The notes beneath the pieces were generated by a model. The model saw nothing but the letters and a program-made list of their open reading frames with translations, was not told the DNA's origin and made no database searches. A stretch of 39,834 bases of DNA from Lentisphaerota bacterium (GTDB lineage Bacteria > Verrucomicrobiota > Lentisphaeria > Victivallales > Victivallaceae), in assembly GCA_015061525.1 (NCBI GenBank), contig SUWK01000019.1, forward strand, positions 1 to 39,834, read 5' to 3'. The stretch's first letter is position 1. Each line of letters starts with the position of its first letter. The position numbers were made by a program, and so were the translations under genes. Below, piece after piece: positions 9,719 through 18,241 of the stretch.

Positions 9719-10603
9719 TCAGCGGAGTTTTGCTGCGGCAAGTTCTTTATGCAGACGGTGTTTGAGCCGGATGTACCCGGCAAGATTCCACCATTTCCGC
9801 CGCTCGTAACGGTAGATGGCAAAAGGTTCACCGAGAAATGCCCGTTTATAGTCGTATTCACCGGGGCCCATGAAAAAATATTTCAGTTCCGGGTGGTCGG
9901 CAAGCAGTTTCATAACTATGCAGAATGTCAGATAATATCCCGGCGAATATTTATCAAATTCCCCCCCTATGCTCCGGGTCAGATGTGTGTAGTTGTACGC
10001 CGTCCCGTTGAAGTATCCCAGCGCGGCGGCAAGCGGTTCACCATCGGCTGAAAGCAGCAGAAAACTGAAACTGCGTTTCTGCCGGATGAACTCCTGATAA
10101 ATGCGCCATACCGCCTGATTATCGGCACAGCCGGGGGTGTATTTGGAAAATTGGGTACAGTAGAGCTGCTCAAATTTTGCAAAATCTGCCGCACTTTCCA
10201 GCGGTACGACCTGACAGCCGAGTTTGGGTACGGCATTGCGCAGCCAACGCAGTTTTTTGCGGTTTTTCGGCGAAAGCGCACGGAAAAAACTTTCCTCATC
10301 ACTGAATGAACCCAGATCCAGCACCCGGTGGCTGGAAACCCGTAATTTCCAGAAATCACCGTCCCTTTCGATCGCCGCCGGAATATCTGCCGGATCAAAG
10401 GTGACTGCGTTGAATTTTTTCCCCGCCGGTAAAGGTGCATAGAATGTCTGCAGTTTTCCTGCCGGGTCGATATGGGCATTCGCCCAGAAAACATGGCTCA
10501 ACAGATGGTCGGTATCCGGCAGACCGGCGAGCAGGGAACGCATCTGACCGGCATCTTCAGAACGCAATTCGCTGTAAGAATTGAAAAGGGATTCGTAACT
10601 CAT
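9719..10603 (-). CDS. GNAT/FemAB-like acyl- or aminoacyltransferase
   Basis: A 294-residue cytoplasmic protein of the BioF2/CelD-like GNAT group often found in exopolysaccharide clusters. Features are SPKNRKKLRWLRNAV (about 118-132, the basic segment of this family), FEQLYCTQF, a core FSFLLLSADGEPLAAALGYF and the carboxy-terminal FMGPGEYDYKRAFLGEP. No signal peptide or membrane segment. Its ATG overlaps the stop of the deacetylase gene (ATGA), so it is the last gene of the leftward polysaccharide operon. It may transfer an acyl or aminoacyl group to a precursor of the polymer that the MBOAT system modifies. The substrate cannot be predicted. Confidence 0.75.
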   Translation of the reverse strand: MSYESLFNSYSELRSEDAGQMRSLLAGLPDTDHLLSHVFWANAHIDPAGKLQTFYAPLPAGKKFNAVTFDPADIPAAIERDGDFWKLRVSSHRVLDLGSFSDEESFFRALSPKNRKKLRWLRNAVPKLGCQVVPLESAADFAKFEQLYCTQFSKYTPGCADNQAVWRIYQEFIRQKRSFSFLLLSADGEPLAAALGYFNGTAYNYTHLTRSIGGEFDKYSPGYYLTFCIVMKLLADHPELKYFFMGPGEYDYKRAFLGEPFAIYRYERRKWWNLAGYIRLKHRLHKELAAAKLR

Positions 10604-11457
10604 TTCTGCTCCTGATAAAAATCATCAAAACAGACTTTTTCGGTGTGAAAGAGCCCGTGGAGTTTCTCCAGCAGAGCGTTACGGAAAACGATGCTGTTTT
10701 TGTGAAATTTTTTCCACCGCGATACTCCGATGCGCGGCAAAACAAGACGGCGATCGGCAGGTTTGCATGCCCCTTTGTATACAGAAAACTGTATATCATA
10801 TCCGCACTCTCTGACGATCTGTGCCGCCGGGTTGCTGTAGTGACCGTACGGCCAGAAAAATACTTTGCCGGTTCTGCCGGTGAGGTTATCCAGATATCTG
10901 CGGCTGTTGAGAATGTCGGCACGCAGTTTTTCTGCAAATTCCGCATCACTTTCCCCTTGCGGAGCAGCGAGGACGCTCTTACCGAGAGAACCGGTCATGT
11001 GGCGCGTGCCGTGGGCCTCCAGACTCCAGACGCCGGATCCCATGAGCATTTTCAACTCTGCTTCATTCAGATAACTTGCCGGGTTCCCTGCGCGGGCACT
11101 GGCAGCAGATTTTTCTATCGGGCGCAGCAGAGTTTCCCGGTCAATAGTTTCCCGCACACTGCCGGAGTGGGCAAAACCGGCGGAAACTGCCATCATCGCC
11201 TGAAGTCCGCGCTTTTTCAGTTCATCTGTCGCGTAGAAAAGATTGTCTGCCCAGCCGTCATCAAAGGTCAGAGCGGCACAGCATTTTTTCCCGGCCGGCA
11301 CGATGCCGTCACGGATATAGCGGCAGCACTCATCCGGAGTGAGCAGTTGAAAATTTTCCTGCATATAGTCCAGCTGCCGCCGGAAAAGCGGCAGATCGAC
11401 TGCCTCCGGGTGAGGTTCCGGCAGAACCCGGTGATACATGAAAACGAGCAGTGGCAT
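10600..11457 (-). CDS. Polysaccharide deacetylase family protein (NodB/CE4 fold)
   Basis: A 285-residue member of carbohydrate esterase family 4. Motif 1 is LTFDDGWAD (about 63-71: catalytic base and metal Asp). Motif 2 is EAHGTRHM (about 147-154, HxxxH metal ligands). Motif 3 is FFWPYGHYS (about 198-206), with Trp where Arg is usual. The start MPLLVFMYHRVLPE is the normal opening of this family, and no signal peptide is seen, so it may act on a lipid-linked intermediate or be exported otherwise. It would remove N- or O-acetyl groups from a sugar polymer. It sits between the SGNH gene and the overlapping GNAT gene in one leftward operon. Confidence 0.88.
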   Translation of the reverse strand: MPLLVFMYHRVLPEPHPEAVDLPLFRRQLDYMQENFQLLTPDECCRYIRDGIVPAGKKCCAALTFDDGWADNLFYATDELKKRGLQAMMAVSAGFAHSGSVRETIDRETLLRPIEKSAASARAGNPASYLNEAELKMLMGSGVWSLEAHGTRHMTGSLGKSVLAAPQGESDAEFAEKLRADILNSRRYLDNLTGRTGKVFFWPYGHYSNPAAQIVRECGYDIQFSVYKGACKPADRRLVLPRIGVSRWKKFHKNSIVFRNALLEKLHGLFHTEKVCFDDFYQEQK

Positions 11458-11529
11458 AAATTATTGTTCTTCCTGTATTAGAGATTTACATAATGCAATG
11501 CGGCAAATGGTTCCGGCCGGCAGCCGGAA

Positions 11530-12654
11530 TCACTTTTTGTGCCGTATGGAGTTGAAAGTACCGTAATATTTCTCTGCAAGCAGCCGGATCATTCCGGTGC
11601 GTTCTTTGAATTCTTCCCGGGTGAAGCGGCAGCTGCCGTCGCGGATACCCCGGATTATCCGGGTATTTACCTGCGGGGAATAATGCATGACATCGGCGTA
11701 ATGTTCTTCATTCAGAATAATATTTGTGTCACACTGAAAGTCGTGGATGACCGCATTTGGCAGTGCGTACAACTGTTCTGCCAGAAATTCCCGGCTGCGC
11801 AGATAATCTTCCAGAACACCATTTTCTTTCAGGTAGCACCAGTAATAGACACTGTACGGGGGCAGGAAGATATCGAACTTCACATTTTTGTGATTTCTGA
11901 TATGGTCGATGAGCTGCTGCTGCATCGCGCTGCGCGAAGCAGCATCCGGAGTGACCGGCTTTCTTACCAATTCGCGGATGTCTTTGCGGAGCAATTCACC
12001 GGAAAACTTCATCCGGCTCGGCTTGTTGCCGAACATCAGGGAGTAATTCAACTGATGCCGTGAGTCCTGATGGTAGATCGCCCGGATATTCAGCCGCACC
12101 ATGTCATACATCGCTTCAAAAGTGTCTGCCGATAAGAAATATTCCGGATCGAATGGCGACTCGTCATAGAGATAACTGTAAGCTTTCCAGAGTTTTGAAT
12201 CATTTTTTGCAAAGGCAAAGGTATCCACGCCGATCAGACAGCGTTTCAATGTTTTCCGGTGATCGTTAAGGGCGATTTTGAGATACTGATCCATATCGCT
12301 GCCGGTAAGTCCGGCACTGGTGGCTTTGATGCAGTTGACCCCCAGTTCCCGGTTGATTTCGCCAATGTCAAAATTCTGGGTCATGGAACTGCCGCAGATC
12401 ATGGTATCATAATCGTAACGGCGCAGTATCCCGGGGATCATCGCCCGGGAATTGGTGTAGGTCTGCTTGAGAAAAAATGCCTTGTGAAAGCAGATATACG
12501 GATCAAGGAACCATACCAGCATTACCCAGATGAGCAGAAATATGACCAATGCCAGAAAAAAACGGCGCAGAAACACTTTGGGGGCAAGCGGCTCTTGGAA
12601 ATAAGCCGCTGTTTTCCGGAAAATTCCATGATTTTTTTTCTGTCCGTTACTCAT
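11530..12654 (-). CDS. Membrane-anchored SGNH-like protein, partner of the MBOAT acyltransferase (copy 1)
   Basis: A 374-residue protein with a short cytoplasmic amino terminus, one transmembrane helix (about 29-50, FFLALVIFLLIWVMLVWFLD) and an extracytoplasmic domain. It has the catalytic style of DltD/AlgJ-like SGNH proteins: CGSSMTQNF with Ser90 as likely nucleophile and, near the carboxy terminus, YADVMHYSP giving Asp321-x-x-His324. The family transfers acetyl groups delivered through an MBOAT protein to an exported polysaccharide. The MBOAT gene ends only 14 bp upstream, and the deacetylase gene follows. A paralogue with the same length and motifs is encoded divergently at 14272. Function is inferred from motif and context. 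Confidence 0.8.
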   Translation of the reverse strand: MSNGQKKNHGIFRKTAAYFQEPLAPKVFLRRFFLALVIFLLIWVMLVWFLDPYICFHKAFFLKQTYTNSRAMIPGILRRYDYDTMICGSSMTQNFDIGEINRELGVNCIKATSAGLTGSDMDQYLKIALNDHRKTLKRCLIGVDTFAFAKNDSKLWKAYSYLYDESPFDPEYFLSADTFEAMYDMVRLNIRAIYHQDSRHQLNYSLMFGNKPSRMKFSGELLRKDIRELVRKPVTPDAASRSAMQQQLIDHIRNHKNVKFDIFLPPYSVYYWCYLKENGVLEDYLRSREFLAEQLYALPNAVIHDFQCDTNIILNEEHYADVMHYSPQVNTRIIRGIRDGSCRFTREEFKERTGMIRLLAEKYYGTFNSIRHKK

Positions 12655-12668
12655 TTGTCATTTGCCTG

Positions 12669-14054
12669 TCAGAAGTTGAAATAAATAAACGGTGATATCC
12701 GGTTGAAGCAGAATATACTGCTCAACAACAGTATAAATGCGGTGGTCAGATGCCATCTTTTCGGTTGGAACTCTTTACTTGCAAAGGAGTTCGCCGGAGG
12801 AAGAAAGATTATGATAAAAGCGGAAACGACGAATAAGCCGAGTGTATTCAGAGAATATTCATCGGTGAACTCCCGGAAGCCGGCTGCATTGAAATCGGTA
12901 AAACCTGCCAGAACTTTTCCTGCTTGCGCAGCATTTTCCGCCCGGAAAAATATCCAGACCAGCCAGACGAAAACAAAAGTCAGCACTGTTCCGGCAAGTT
13001 TGGGCATTTTCATTTTCAGTTCCCTGCTCCAGATGCGGTGGATCACGATCGCCGTACCGTGCAGCGCACCCCAGAGGATCATCATCCAGTTCGCACCGTG
13101 CCACAGACCGCTGACCAGAAAGGTGACTGCCAGATTAATGTAGGTGCGTACCCTGCCTTCGCGGCTGCCGCCGAGGGGGATATAGACGAATTGCGACATG
13201 AATCTGCCCAAAGTTATGTGCCACTTGCGCCAGAATTCCTGAATATTTGCTGACAGATACGGGGCGTAAAAATTCACCGGCAGTTTGATATTGAAGATCA
13301 GACCGATACCGATCGCCATATCGCAGTAACCGCTGAAGTCGAAGTATATTTGCAGACAGTATGCCAGGGTTCCGGTAAACGAATCGGCAAACATCGGTAC
13401 TGCCATATTGAATGTACGGTCAGCGATGCCGGCAAAGTTGTCTGCCAGCAGCATTTTTTTTGCCAGTCCCAGAGAAAAAACGAATATTCCGCAGCTCAAA
13501 TTGTGTTCATCCGGTTTGAGATTGCGCTCATCGGCGAACTGCGGCATCATCTCGTTGGCAAGGACGATGGGACCTGCCACCAGCTGCGGGAAGAAAGTGA
13601 CAAACAGAGTATAGGTCAGCGGAGAATATCTTTCCGCAAGTTCCCGGTGGTACACGTCGCAGAGATAAGATATCTGCTGAAAGGTGAAAAAACTTATCCC
13701 CAGCGGCAGCAGCAGGTTTTTCAGTACCAGATCAGTTCCGAATATCCAGTTGATATTCTCCACGAAAAAGTCATAGTATTTGCAGTAGCCCAGCAGTAAA
13801 ATATTGACTGCAATGCCGAATGCCAGCAGCAGACGGTCGGCTTTTTTCCACAGCAGCATACCGGTAAGATAGTTGAATACCAGCGAGGCTGCGAGCAAAA
13901 GCAGATATGCCGGATTGAAGTAACCGTAAAAGAAGAATGATGCTGTTAGCAAGTAGAGTTTTCCTGCTTTATGATGCCATTTGTTCAGCAGAAAATATCC
14001 CGCAGCTGTGAGCGGCAGAAAAAGCAGAACGAATACGTATGAACAAAAAAGCAT
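12669..14054 (-). CDS. MBOAT O-acyltransferase, AlgI-like (copy 1)
   Basis: A 461-residue polytopic membrane protein of the AlgI/DltB type. Hallmarks are PLGISFFTFQQISYLCDVYHRE, FFPQLVAGPIV, FWRKWHITLGRF, VYIPLGGSREG and GLWHGANW with the invariant His at residue 319. It moves an acyl (usually acetyl) group across the inner membrane for O-acylation of an exported glycan, working with the SGNH protein encoded next. It is the first gene of the leftward operon, and the promoter at 14095-14123 has 17-bp spacing. The start at 14054 has an AAAAGAG ribosome site and gives the normal family amino terminus. Confidence 0.93.
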   Translation of the reverse strand: MLFCSYVFVLLFLPLTAAGYFLLNKWHHKAGKLYLLTASFFFYGYFNPAYLLLLAASLVFNYLTGMLLWKKADRLLLAFGIAVNILLLGYCKYYDFFVENINWIFGTDLVLKNLLLPLGISFFTFQQISYLCDVYHRELAERYSPLTYTLFVTFFPQLVAGPIVLANEMMPQFADERNLKPDEHNLSCGIFVFSLGLAKKMLLADNFAGIADRTFNMAVPMFADSFTGTLAYCLQIYFDFSGYCDMAIGIGLIFNIKLPVNFYAPYLSANIQEFWRKWHITLGRFMSQFVYIPLGGSREGRVRTYINLAVTFLVSGLWHGANWMMILWGALHGTAIVIHRIWSRELKMKMPKLAGTVLTFVFVWLVWIFFRAENAAQAGKVLAGFTDFNAAGFREFTDEYSLNTLGLFVVSAFIIIFLPPANSFASKEFQPKRWHLTTAFILLLSSIFCFNRISPFIYFNF

Positions 14055-14094
14055 CTCTTTTACCCGGAACAGTTACAGTGACAACGGTTTTTAT

Positions 14095-14123
14095 AATATA
14101 CATCCATCAGGAGGATATTGCAA
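14095..14123 (-). promoter_or_regulatory. Promoter of the leftward MBOAT operon
   Basis: Read on the minus strand: TTGCAA (14123-14118), a 17-bp spacer, TATATT (14100-14095), about 40 bp before the ATG at 14054. Confidence 0.65.
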
Positions 14124-14176
14124 GTATCCCTGCGGTGGAGAGTTGAGGATAAAAAACTGAAGATATTTGAGAAAAT

Positions 14177-14215
14177 ATTTGCATATTATCCGTGGTAAAT
14201 GTATAGTATGCAAAT
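14177..14215 (+). promoter_or_regulatory. Promoter of the rightward SGNH-MBOAT-GT2 operon with a dyad
   Basis: TTGCAT (14179-14184), a 17-bp spacer, TATAGT (14202-14207). A perfect 9-bp inverted repeat, ATTTGCATA (14177-14185) and TATGCAAAT (14207-14215), covers the -35 box and abuts the -10 box. This is a plausible operator for a dimeric regulator, though none is encoded beside it. Confidence 0.6.
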
Positions 14216-14271
14216 GTATTCCGGCGCAAATCCGGCGTTGTGAGAAAATTCCTGAAACTCATGAGGTGTAT

Positions 14272-15393
14272 ATGAAAAAAATCCGGGAAATCTTCCGGAA
14301 GATCTTTCTGGCGGAACTTTCCTGCCGCCGGTGGTGCATTCTGGTTGTTTCACTTTCGCTCGGCATCGTGCTGGGTGCGGCATTGCTGGCGGTGGTGGTC
14401 GATCCGCATTACCGTTACCATGAACCGTGGTTCTACGACAAGGTCTACTACGAATTATACGCTACAGCTCCCAATATCCTGCAGCATGAAAATTACGATC
14501 TGCTGATGCTCGGCACTTCAATGACCCGCAATTTTTTCCTTGAGGATATCGCAAAGAGTTTCCGCTGTAAACCGTTGAAACTTGCAGCATCCGGCGGAAC
14601 TCCGGAGGATCTGCGCAAGTTCTTTGAGATTGCCCGTGCCGCCCGGGGCAGAAAGCTTGACCGGGTCATCCTCTCGCTGGATATCTATTCTCTCAACAAA
14701 ACTCAACCGCACTGGAAAGAGTTTGAGTACCTCTACCGGGACGATCATCTGGAAGATTACCGTTATCTCTTTTCCAGACAGACTTTTTCCAGCATGATCT
14801 ACCTTATCAAGCGCAAGACCAGTCCCAAAAAACAGCGTCCGCACCAGAGCGACCGCAACCGGATGTTCGCTACCGAATACAACGGAAAACCTTACGGCTT
14901 TGCCGAGGTGATTGCTGATGCCCTTGCCAATGAAGAACTTCACCATACGCAAGCTCCTTATGATCCGGAAGCTCATTTGAAAAATCTTTACGGTAAGCTC
15001 CTGCCCATGTTCGATGACAATCCGGATATCACATTTACCGTTTATCTGCCGCCGTACCACATCTACACCTGGTGTCAGAGTGAATTTTTCCATGAGGCTG
15101 AAGGATTGCTGAAACAGCGTGTGATGGTACTCAATGAGCTTATCAAACGGCACAATGTGACCGTGTATGACTTCCAGAGCGACCGTAGATATGTGAGCAA
15201 CTTCGACCATTACGCCGATGTCCAGCACTTCGGCAATCCGGCGGCAAAGGAGCTGCTGCAGGATATTTCCGGCAGAAAAGCTCCGTTGAAAAGCTCTGCT
15301 GATATCATCGCTGCAGATAAGGCTCTGAGGGAGTTGATCCGGGACACCATGCCGGAATTCCGGCGCAACATGGAACAATACAGGGGGAAATAA
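14272..15393 (+). CDS. Membrane-anchored SGNH-like protein (copy 2)
   Basis: A 373-residue paralogue of the protein at 11530-12654. It has a membrane helix about residues 22-43 (ILVVSLSLGIVLGAALLAVVV), LMLGTSMTRNF with Ser83, and YADVQHFGN with Asp316-x-x-His319. ATG 14272 is preferred over an upstream in-frame start because it has a GAGGTG ribosome site at the right spacing, and the resulting amino terminus (MKKIREIF) is a normal membrane-protein start that matches the length of copy 1. It is the first gene of the rightward operon and ends 3 bp before the MBOAT gene, so the pair probably works as one O-acylation module. Confidence 0.8.
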   Translation: MKKIREIFRKIFLAELSCRRWCILVVSLSLGIVLGAALLAVVVDPHYRYHEPWFYDKVYYELYATAPNILQHENYDLLMLGTSMTRNFFLEDIAKSFRCKPLKLAASGGTPEDLRKFFEIARAARGRKLDRVILSLDIYSLNKTQPHWKEFEYLYRDDHLEDYRYLFSRQTFSSMIYLIKRKTSPKKQRPHQSDRNRMFATEYNGKPYGFAEVIADALANEELHHTQAPYDPEAHLKNLYGKLLPMFDDNPDITFTVYLPPYHIYTWCQSEFFHEAEGLLKQRVMVLNELIKRHNVTVYDFQSDRRYVSNFDHYADVQHFGNPAAKELLQDISGRKAPLKSSADIIAADKALRELIRDTMPEFRRNMEQYRGK

Positions 15394-15396
15394 ATA

Positions 15397-16767
15397 ATGC
15401 TGTTTCCGACATTCACATTTATTCTCGGTTTTCTGCCGCTGACTGCCGCCGGCTACTTTCTGCTGGCGAAAAGCAATCTCCGGCTCGCCCGGTACTACCT
15501 GATAATCGCTTCGTTCGTTTTCTACTCCTGGTTCAACTGGAGTTACTCACTCATCCTTGCCGGTTCCATTCTCGGCAACTGGTGCTTTGCGCAATGGCTG
15601 ATCCGGAACCGTTCCAAAGTGGTTCTGGCATTGGGGATCACCGTCAACGTGATATTGCTGGGGTACTTCAAATACTATGACTTTTTTATCGGCAATATCA
15701 ATGCGGTTTTCGGCACATCGCTGCTTTTCAAGCACATATTGCTGCCGCTTGGAATAAGTTTTTTCACCTTTCAGCAAATATCATTTCTGCAGTTGGTCTT
15801 TGCCGGAGAACTGGGAATGCGTCTTACTTTCAGCAATTACGCGCTTTTTGTCTGTTTTTTTCCGCAGCTGATCGCAGGACCGATCGTGCTGCCCAATGAG
15901 ATGATGCCGCAGTTTGACCGGAAGGAAAACAGCCGTCCGAATGCGGCGAATATCGCTTCCGGGCTGTATATTTTTGCTCTCGGTTTGGCGAAAAAAATCC
16001 TGTTGGCAGACTTTTTTGCGGAGATTGCCGATGCGGGGTTTGCGGAGTTGGACGGAAACTTTTTTTCCGCGTGGAGCAGTGTGCTGGCGTATGCATTCCA
16101 GATATATTTTGACTTCAGCGGCTACTGCGATATGGCAATCGGTGTCGGGCTGATCTTCAATATCCGGCTGCCGGTCAACTTCAATGCTCCGTACCGGGCG
16201 GAAAATATAGCGGATTTCTGGCGCAAATGGCACATCACTCTGGGCAGATTTCTCATGTCAGGCGTCTACATCCCGTTGGGCGGCAACCGCAAAGGTAAAG
16301 TCCGAACTCTGCTGAATTTGCTCATTACATTTTTCATCAGCGGTTTGTGGCACGGGGCGAGCTGGCTTTTTGTCCTCTGGGGAATGCTTCACGGTGCGGC
16401 ACTGATCATCCACCGGGTCTGGAGCAAATTTTTCAACTGCCAAATGGCGAAACTGCCGGCTCAAATGCTGACGTTCTTTTTCGTTATGCTGGCATGGATA
16501 CCTTTCCGGGCTCCGGATTGGCATAGCTGCTGCACCATATTTAAAACGCTTTTTGCTCCGTCTTCGTGGCACTTTTCCATGCCGCAGTGGCAGAATATCC
16601 TGCTGTTTGTTTCGGCGATCGTGATCGTACTCTTTTTCACTCCGGCACCGGAAATGGAGAAAAAGTTCCGTCCGACCTGGGTCAATGCGCTGCTGACAGC
16701 GGCACTGATCGTCTGGTCGATGTTTCTGTTTGTTAAAGTTTCACCATTTATTTACTTCAATTTTTAA
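15397..16767 (+). CDS. MBOAT O-acyltransferase, AlgI-like (copy 2)
   Basis: A 456-residue paralogue of the MBOAT at 12669-14054. It retains LPLGISFFTFQQIS, FFPQLIAGPIV, FWRKWHITLGRF, VYIPLGGNRKG and GLWHGASW with His319. It differs at the usual YLCDVYHRE segment, which here reads FLQLVFAGE, so the conserved Asp and Tyr are gone. This may reflect a different acyl donor, glycan or partner. It begins 3 bp after the SGNH gene and is followed by the glycosyltransferase after 1 bp. The carboxy terminus (SPFIYFNF) is the same as in copy 1. Confidence 0.92.
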   Translation: MLFPTFTFILGFLPLTAAGYFLLAKSNLRLARYYLIIASFVFYSWFNWSYSLILAGSILGNWCFAQWLIRNRSKVVLALGITVNVILLGYFKYYDFFIGNINAVFGTSLLFKHILLPLGISFFTFQQISFLQLVFAGELGMRLTFSNYALFVCFFPQLIAGPIVLPNEMMPQFDRKENSRPNAANIASGLYIFALGLAKKILLADFFAEIADAGFAELDGNFFSAWSSVLAYAFQIYFDFSGYCDMAIGVGLIFNIRLPVNFNAPYRAENIADFWRKWHITLGRFLMSGVYIPLGGNRKGKVRTLLNLLITFFISGLWHGASWLFVLWGMLHGAALIIHRVWSKFFNCQMAKLPAQMLTFFFVMLAWIPFRAPDWHSCCTIFKTLFAPSSWHFSMPQWQNILLFVSAIVIVLFFTPAPEMEKKFRPTWVNALLTAALIVWSMFLFVKVSPFIYFNF

Positions 16768-16768
16768 T

Positions 16769-17635
16769 ATGAATTACCCTCTTATTTCAATCGGTGTATC
16801 AGCTTACAACCGCAAAGATTACCTGCGGCTCTGCCTCAACTCTCTGCTCGGACAGAGTTATCCTGCCTGTGAGATCATCGTAGTCGATGACGGTTCCACT
16901 GACGGTACAAAAGATATGATGGCAGCGGAGTTCCCGCAGGTCAGGTATATCTGTCAGGAAAATGCCGGTGATGCCGCAGCGAAAAATCATGCCGCGCGCG
17001 AGGCAAAAGGGGAATATATCATCTTCAACGACTCCGATGACCTCTTTCTGCCGGATACTGTGGAACGGCTTTTTGCCGCCATGCCTCCGGGGGAGACCGC
17101 CTGTACTTACGGAACTTATCAGACCATTGATGCTGAAGGCAGAAAAGTGCCGACCAAACGGAAAGCTGCGGTATATCCGTCAGGTATGATAACCGGCGAA
17201 CTGCTCTCTCACGTGCTGGTCAACAGTACCGGAGTGCTTTTTCCCCGTAAACTTTATCTGGATAACGGCGGATTTGATACCTCATTGCGCGTGGCACACG
17301 ACTATGACCTCTTTTTGAAACTTTCTCTGCAGTGTCCGTTTTACGCGGTTCAGGAACCGGTATTTCTGCGGCGGCGGCACGGCGGGAACCTTTCTGCCGG
17401 GTCTTACAGTAAAATGCTGATAATGGCAGATGTTTTTGAAAATTTTGTTGCGGCTCACCCCGAGCTGCAGAAGGATTTCAGTAAAGTCATCCGCCGCCGT
17501 CAGGCTGATATGCAGAACAAACTGCGCCGGGAGGCTCTCAAGGAAAACATGCGTGAAAAAGCCCGGGAACATGCGGCAAATGCCTTCCGGCTTGCCCCCG
17601 GGCTGAAAACGTTCTTCCGCAAAATTTTTGCGTGA
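16769..17635 (+). CDS. Glycosyltransferase family 2
   Basis: A 288-residue GT-A fold enzyme. It begins with SIGVSAYNRKDYLRLCLNSL, then has VVDDGSTDG (about 35-43, nucleotide-sugar binding) and FNDSDDLF (about 86-93, DxD-like metal site), and later GGFDTSLRVAHDYDLFLKLS, the acceptor/catalytic region with ED-like acids. Upstream in-frame starts lie inside the MBOAT gene. ATG 16769 follows its stop by 1 bp and gives the canonical family start. No membrane helix is present. It probably adds a sugar to the polymer modified by this operon. The donor and linkage cannot be told. Confidence 0.88.
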   Translation: MNYPLISIGVSAYNRKDYLRLCLNSLLGQSYPACEIIVVDDGSTDGTKDMMAAEFPQVRYICQENAGDAAAKNHAAREAKGEYIIFNDSDDLFLPDTVERLFAAMPPGETACTYGTYQTIDAEGRKVPTKRKAAVYPSGMITGELLSHVLVNSTGVLFPRKLYLDNGGFDTSLRVAHDYDLFLKLSLQCPFYAVQEPVFLRRRHGGNLSAGSYSKMLIMADVFENFVAAHPELQKDFSKVIRRRQADMQNKLRREALKENMREKAREHAANAFRLAPGLKTFFRKIFA

Positions 17636-17647
17636 TACAGCAGCTTA

Positions 17648-18238
17648 TTACAAGGAACCTTTGGTGGAAAGCACACCTTTGACCCGTTCATCAAATGAAA
17701 GAGCCTGATCCAGAGCTTTTGCCAATCCTTTGAAGATCGCTTCAAAGAGGTGGTGGGTTTCGCAGGAAACGATCATGCGTATATGCAGATTCAGACCGCT
17801 TCTGACGGCGAATGACTGGAAAAATTCGTGGAATAACCGCGTGTCGATATTGTTGAGCTGCTGGGCAGGCGGAGTCACATCATAGTAAAGTCCGCCTCTG
17901 CCGGAAAGGTCAAGCGCGATCATTACCAGTGTTTCATCCATGGGCAGCAGGAAGTTGCCGTAGCGGCGGATGCCGGCTTTGTTTCCGGCGGCTTTTGCCA
18001 GCAGATCACCGAGGACGATCCCCAGATCTTCCATGGTGTGATGGCAGTCCACTTCCAGATCGCCCTTTGCGGAAACGTTCAGATCAAAAAATCCGTGTTT
18101 TGCAAAGAGGGTCAGCATGTGATCCATAAAAGGTATTCCGGTGGCGATGACCGATTTCCCCGAACCATCAAGATTGATGGAAGCGGTGATGTCAGTTTCG
18201 GCGGTTTTGCGGGAAATTTCTGCGATTCGTGCTGTCAT
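17648..18238 (-). CDS. hisB: Imidazoleglycerol-phosphate dehydratase
   Basis: HisB catalyses the sixth step of histidine synthesis, imidazoleglycerol phosphate to imidazole acetol phosphate. This is the monofunctional 196-residue form without the phosphatase domain of enterobacteria. Metal-binding motifs are clear: FMDHMLTLFAKHG (about 36-48), DCHHTMEDLGIVLG (about 64-77), LFHEFFQSFA and CETHHLFEAIFKGLAKAL (about 158-177). The start at 18238 lies 3 bp after the folD stop, so the two are one leftward operon. It converges with the glycosyltransferase gene, 12 bp from its end. No other his gene is in the window. Confidence 0.96.
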   Translation of the reverse strand: MTARIAEISRKTAETDITASINLDGSGKSVIATGIPFMDHMLTLFAKHGFFDLNVSAKGDLEVDCHHTMEDLGIVLGDLLAKAAGNKAGIRRYGNFLLPMDETLVMIALDLSGRGGLYYDVTPPAQQLNNIDTRLFHEFFQSFAVRSGLNLHIRMIVSCETHHLFEAIFKGLAKALDQALSFDERVKGVLSTKGSL

Positions 18239-18241
18239 GGT

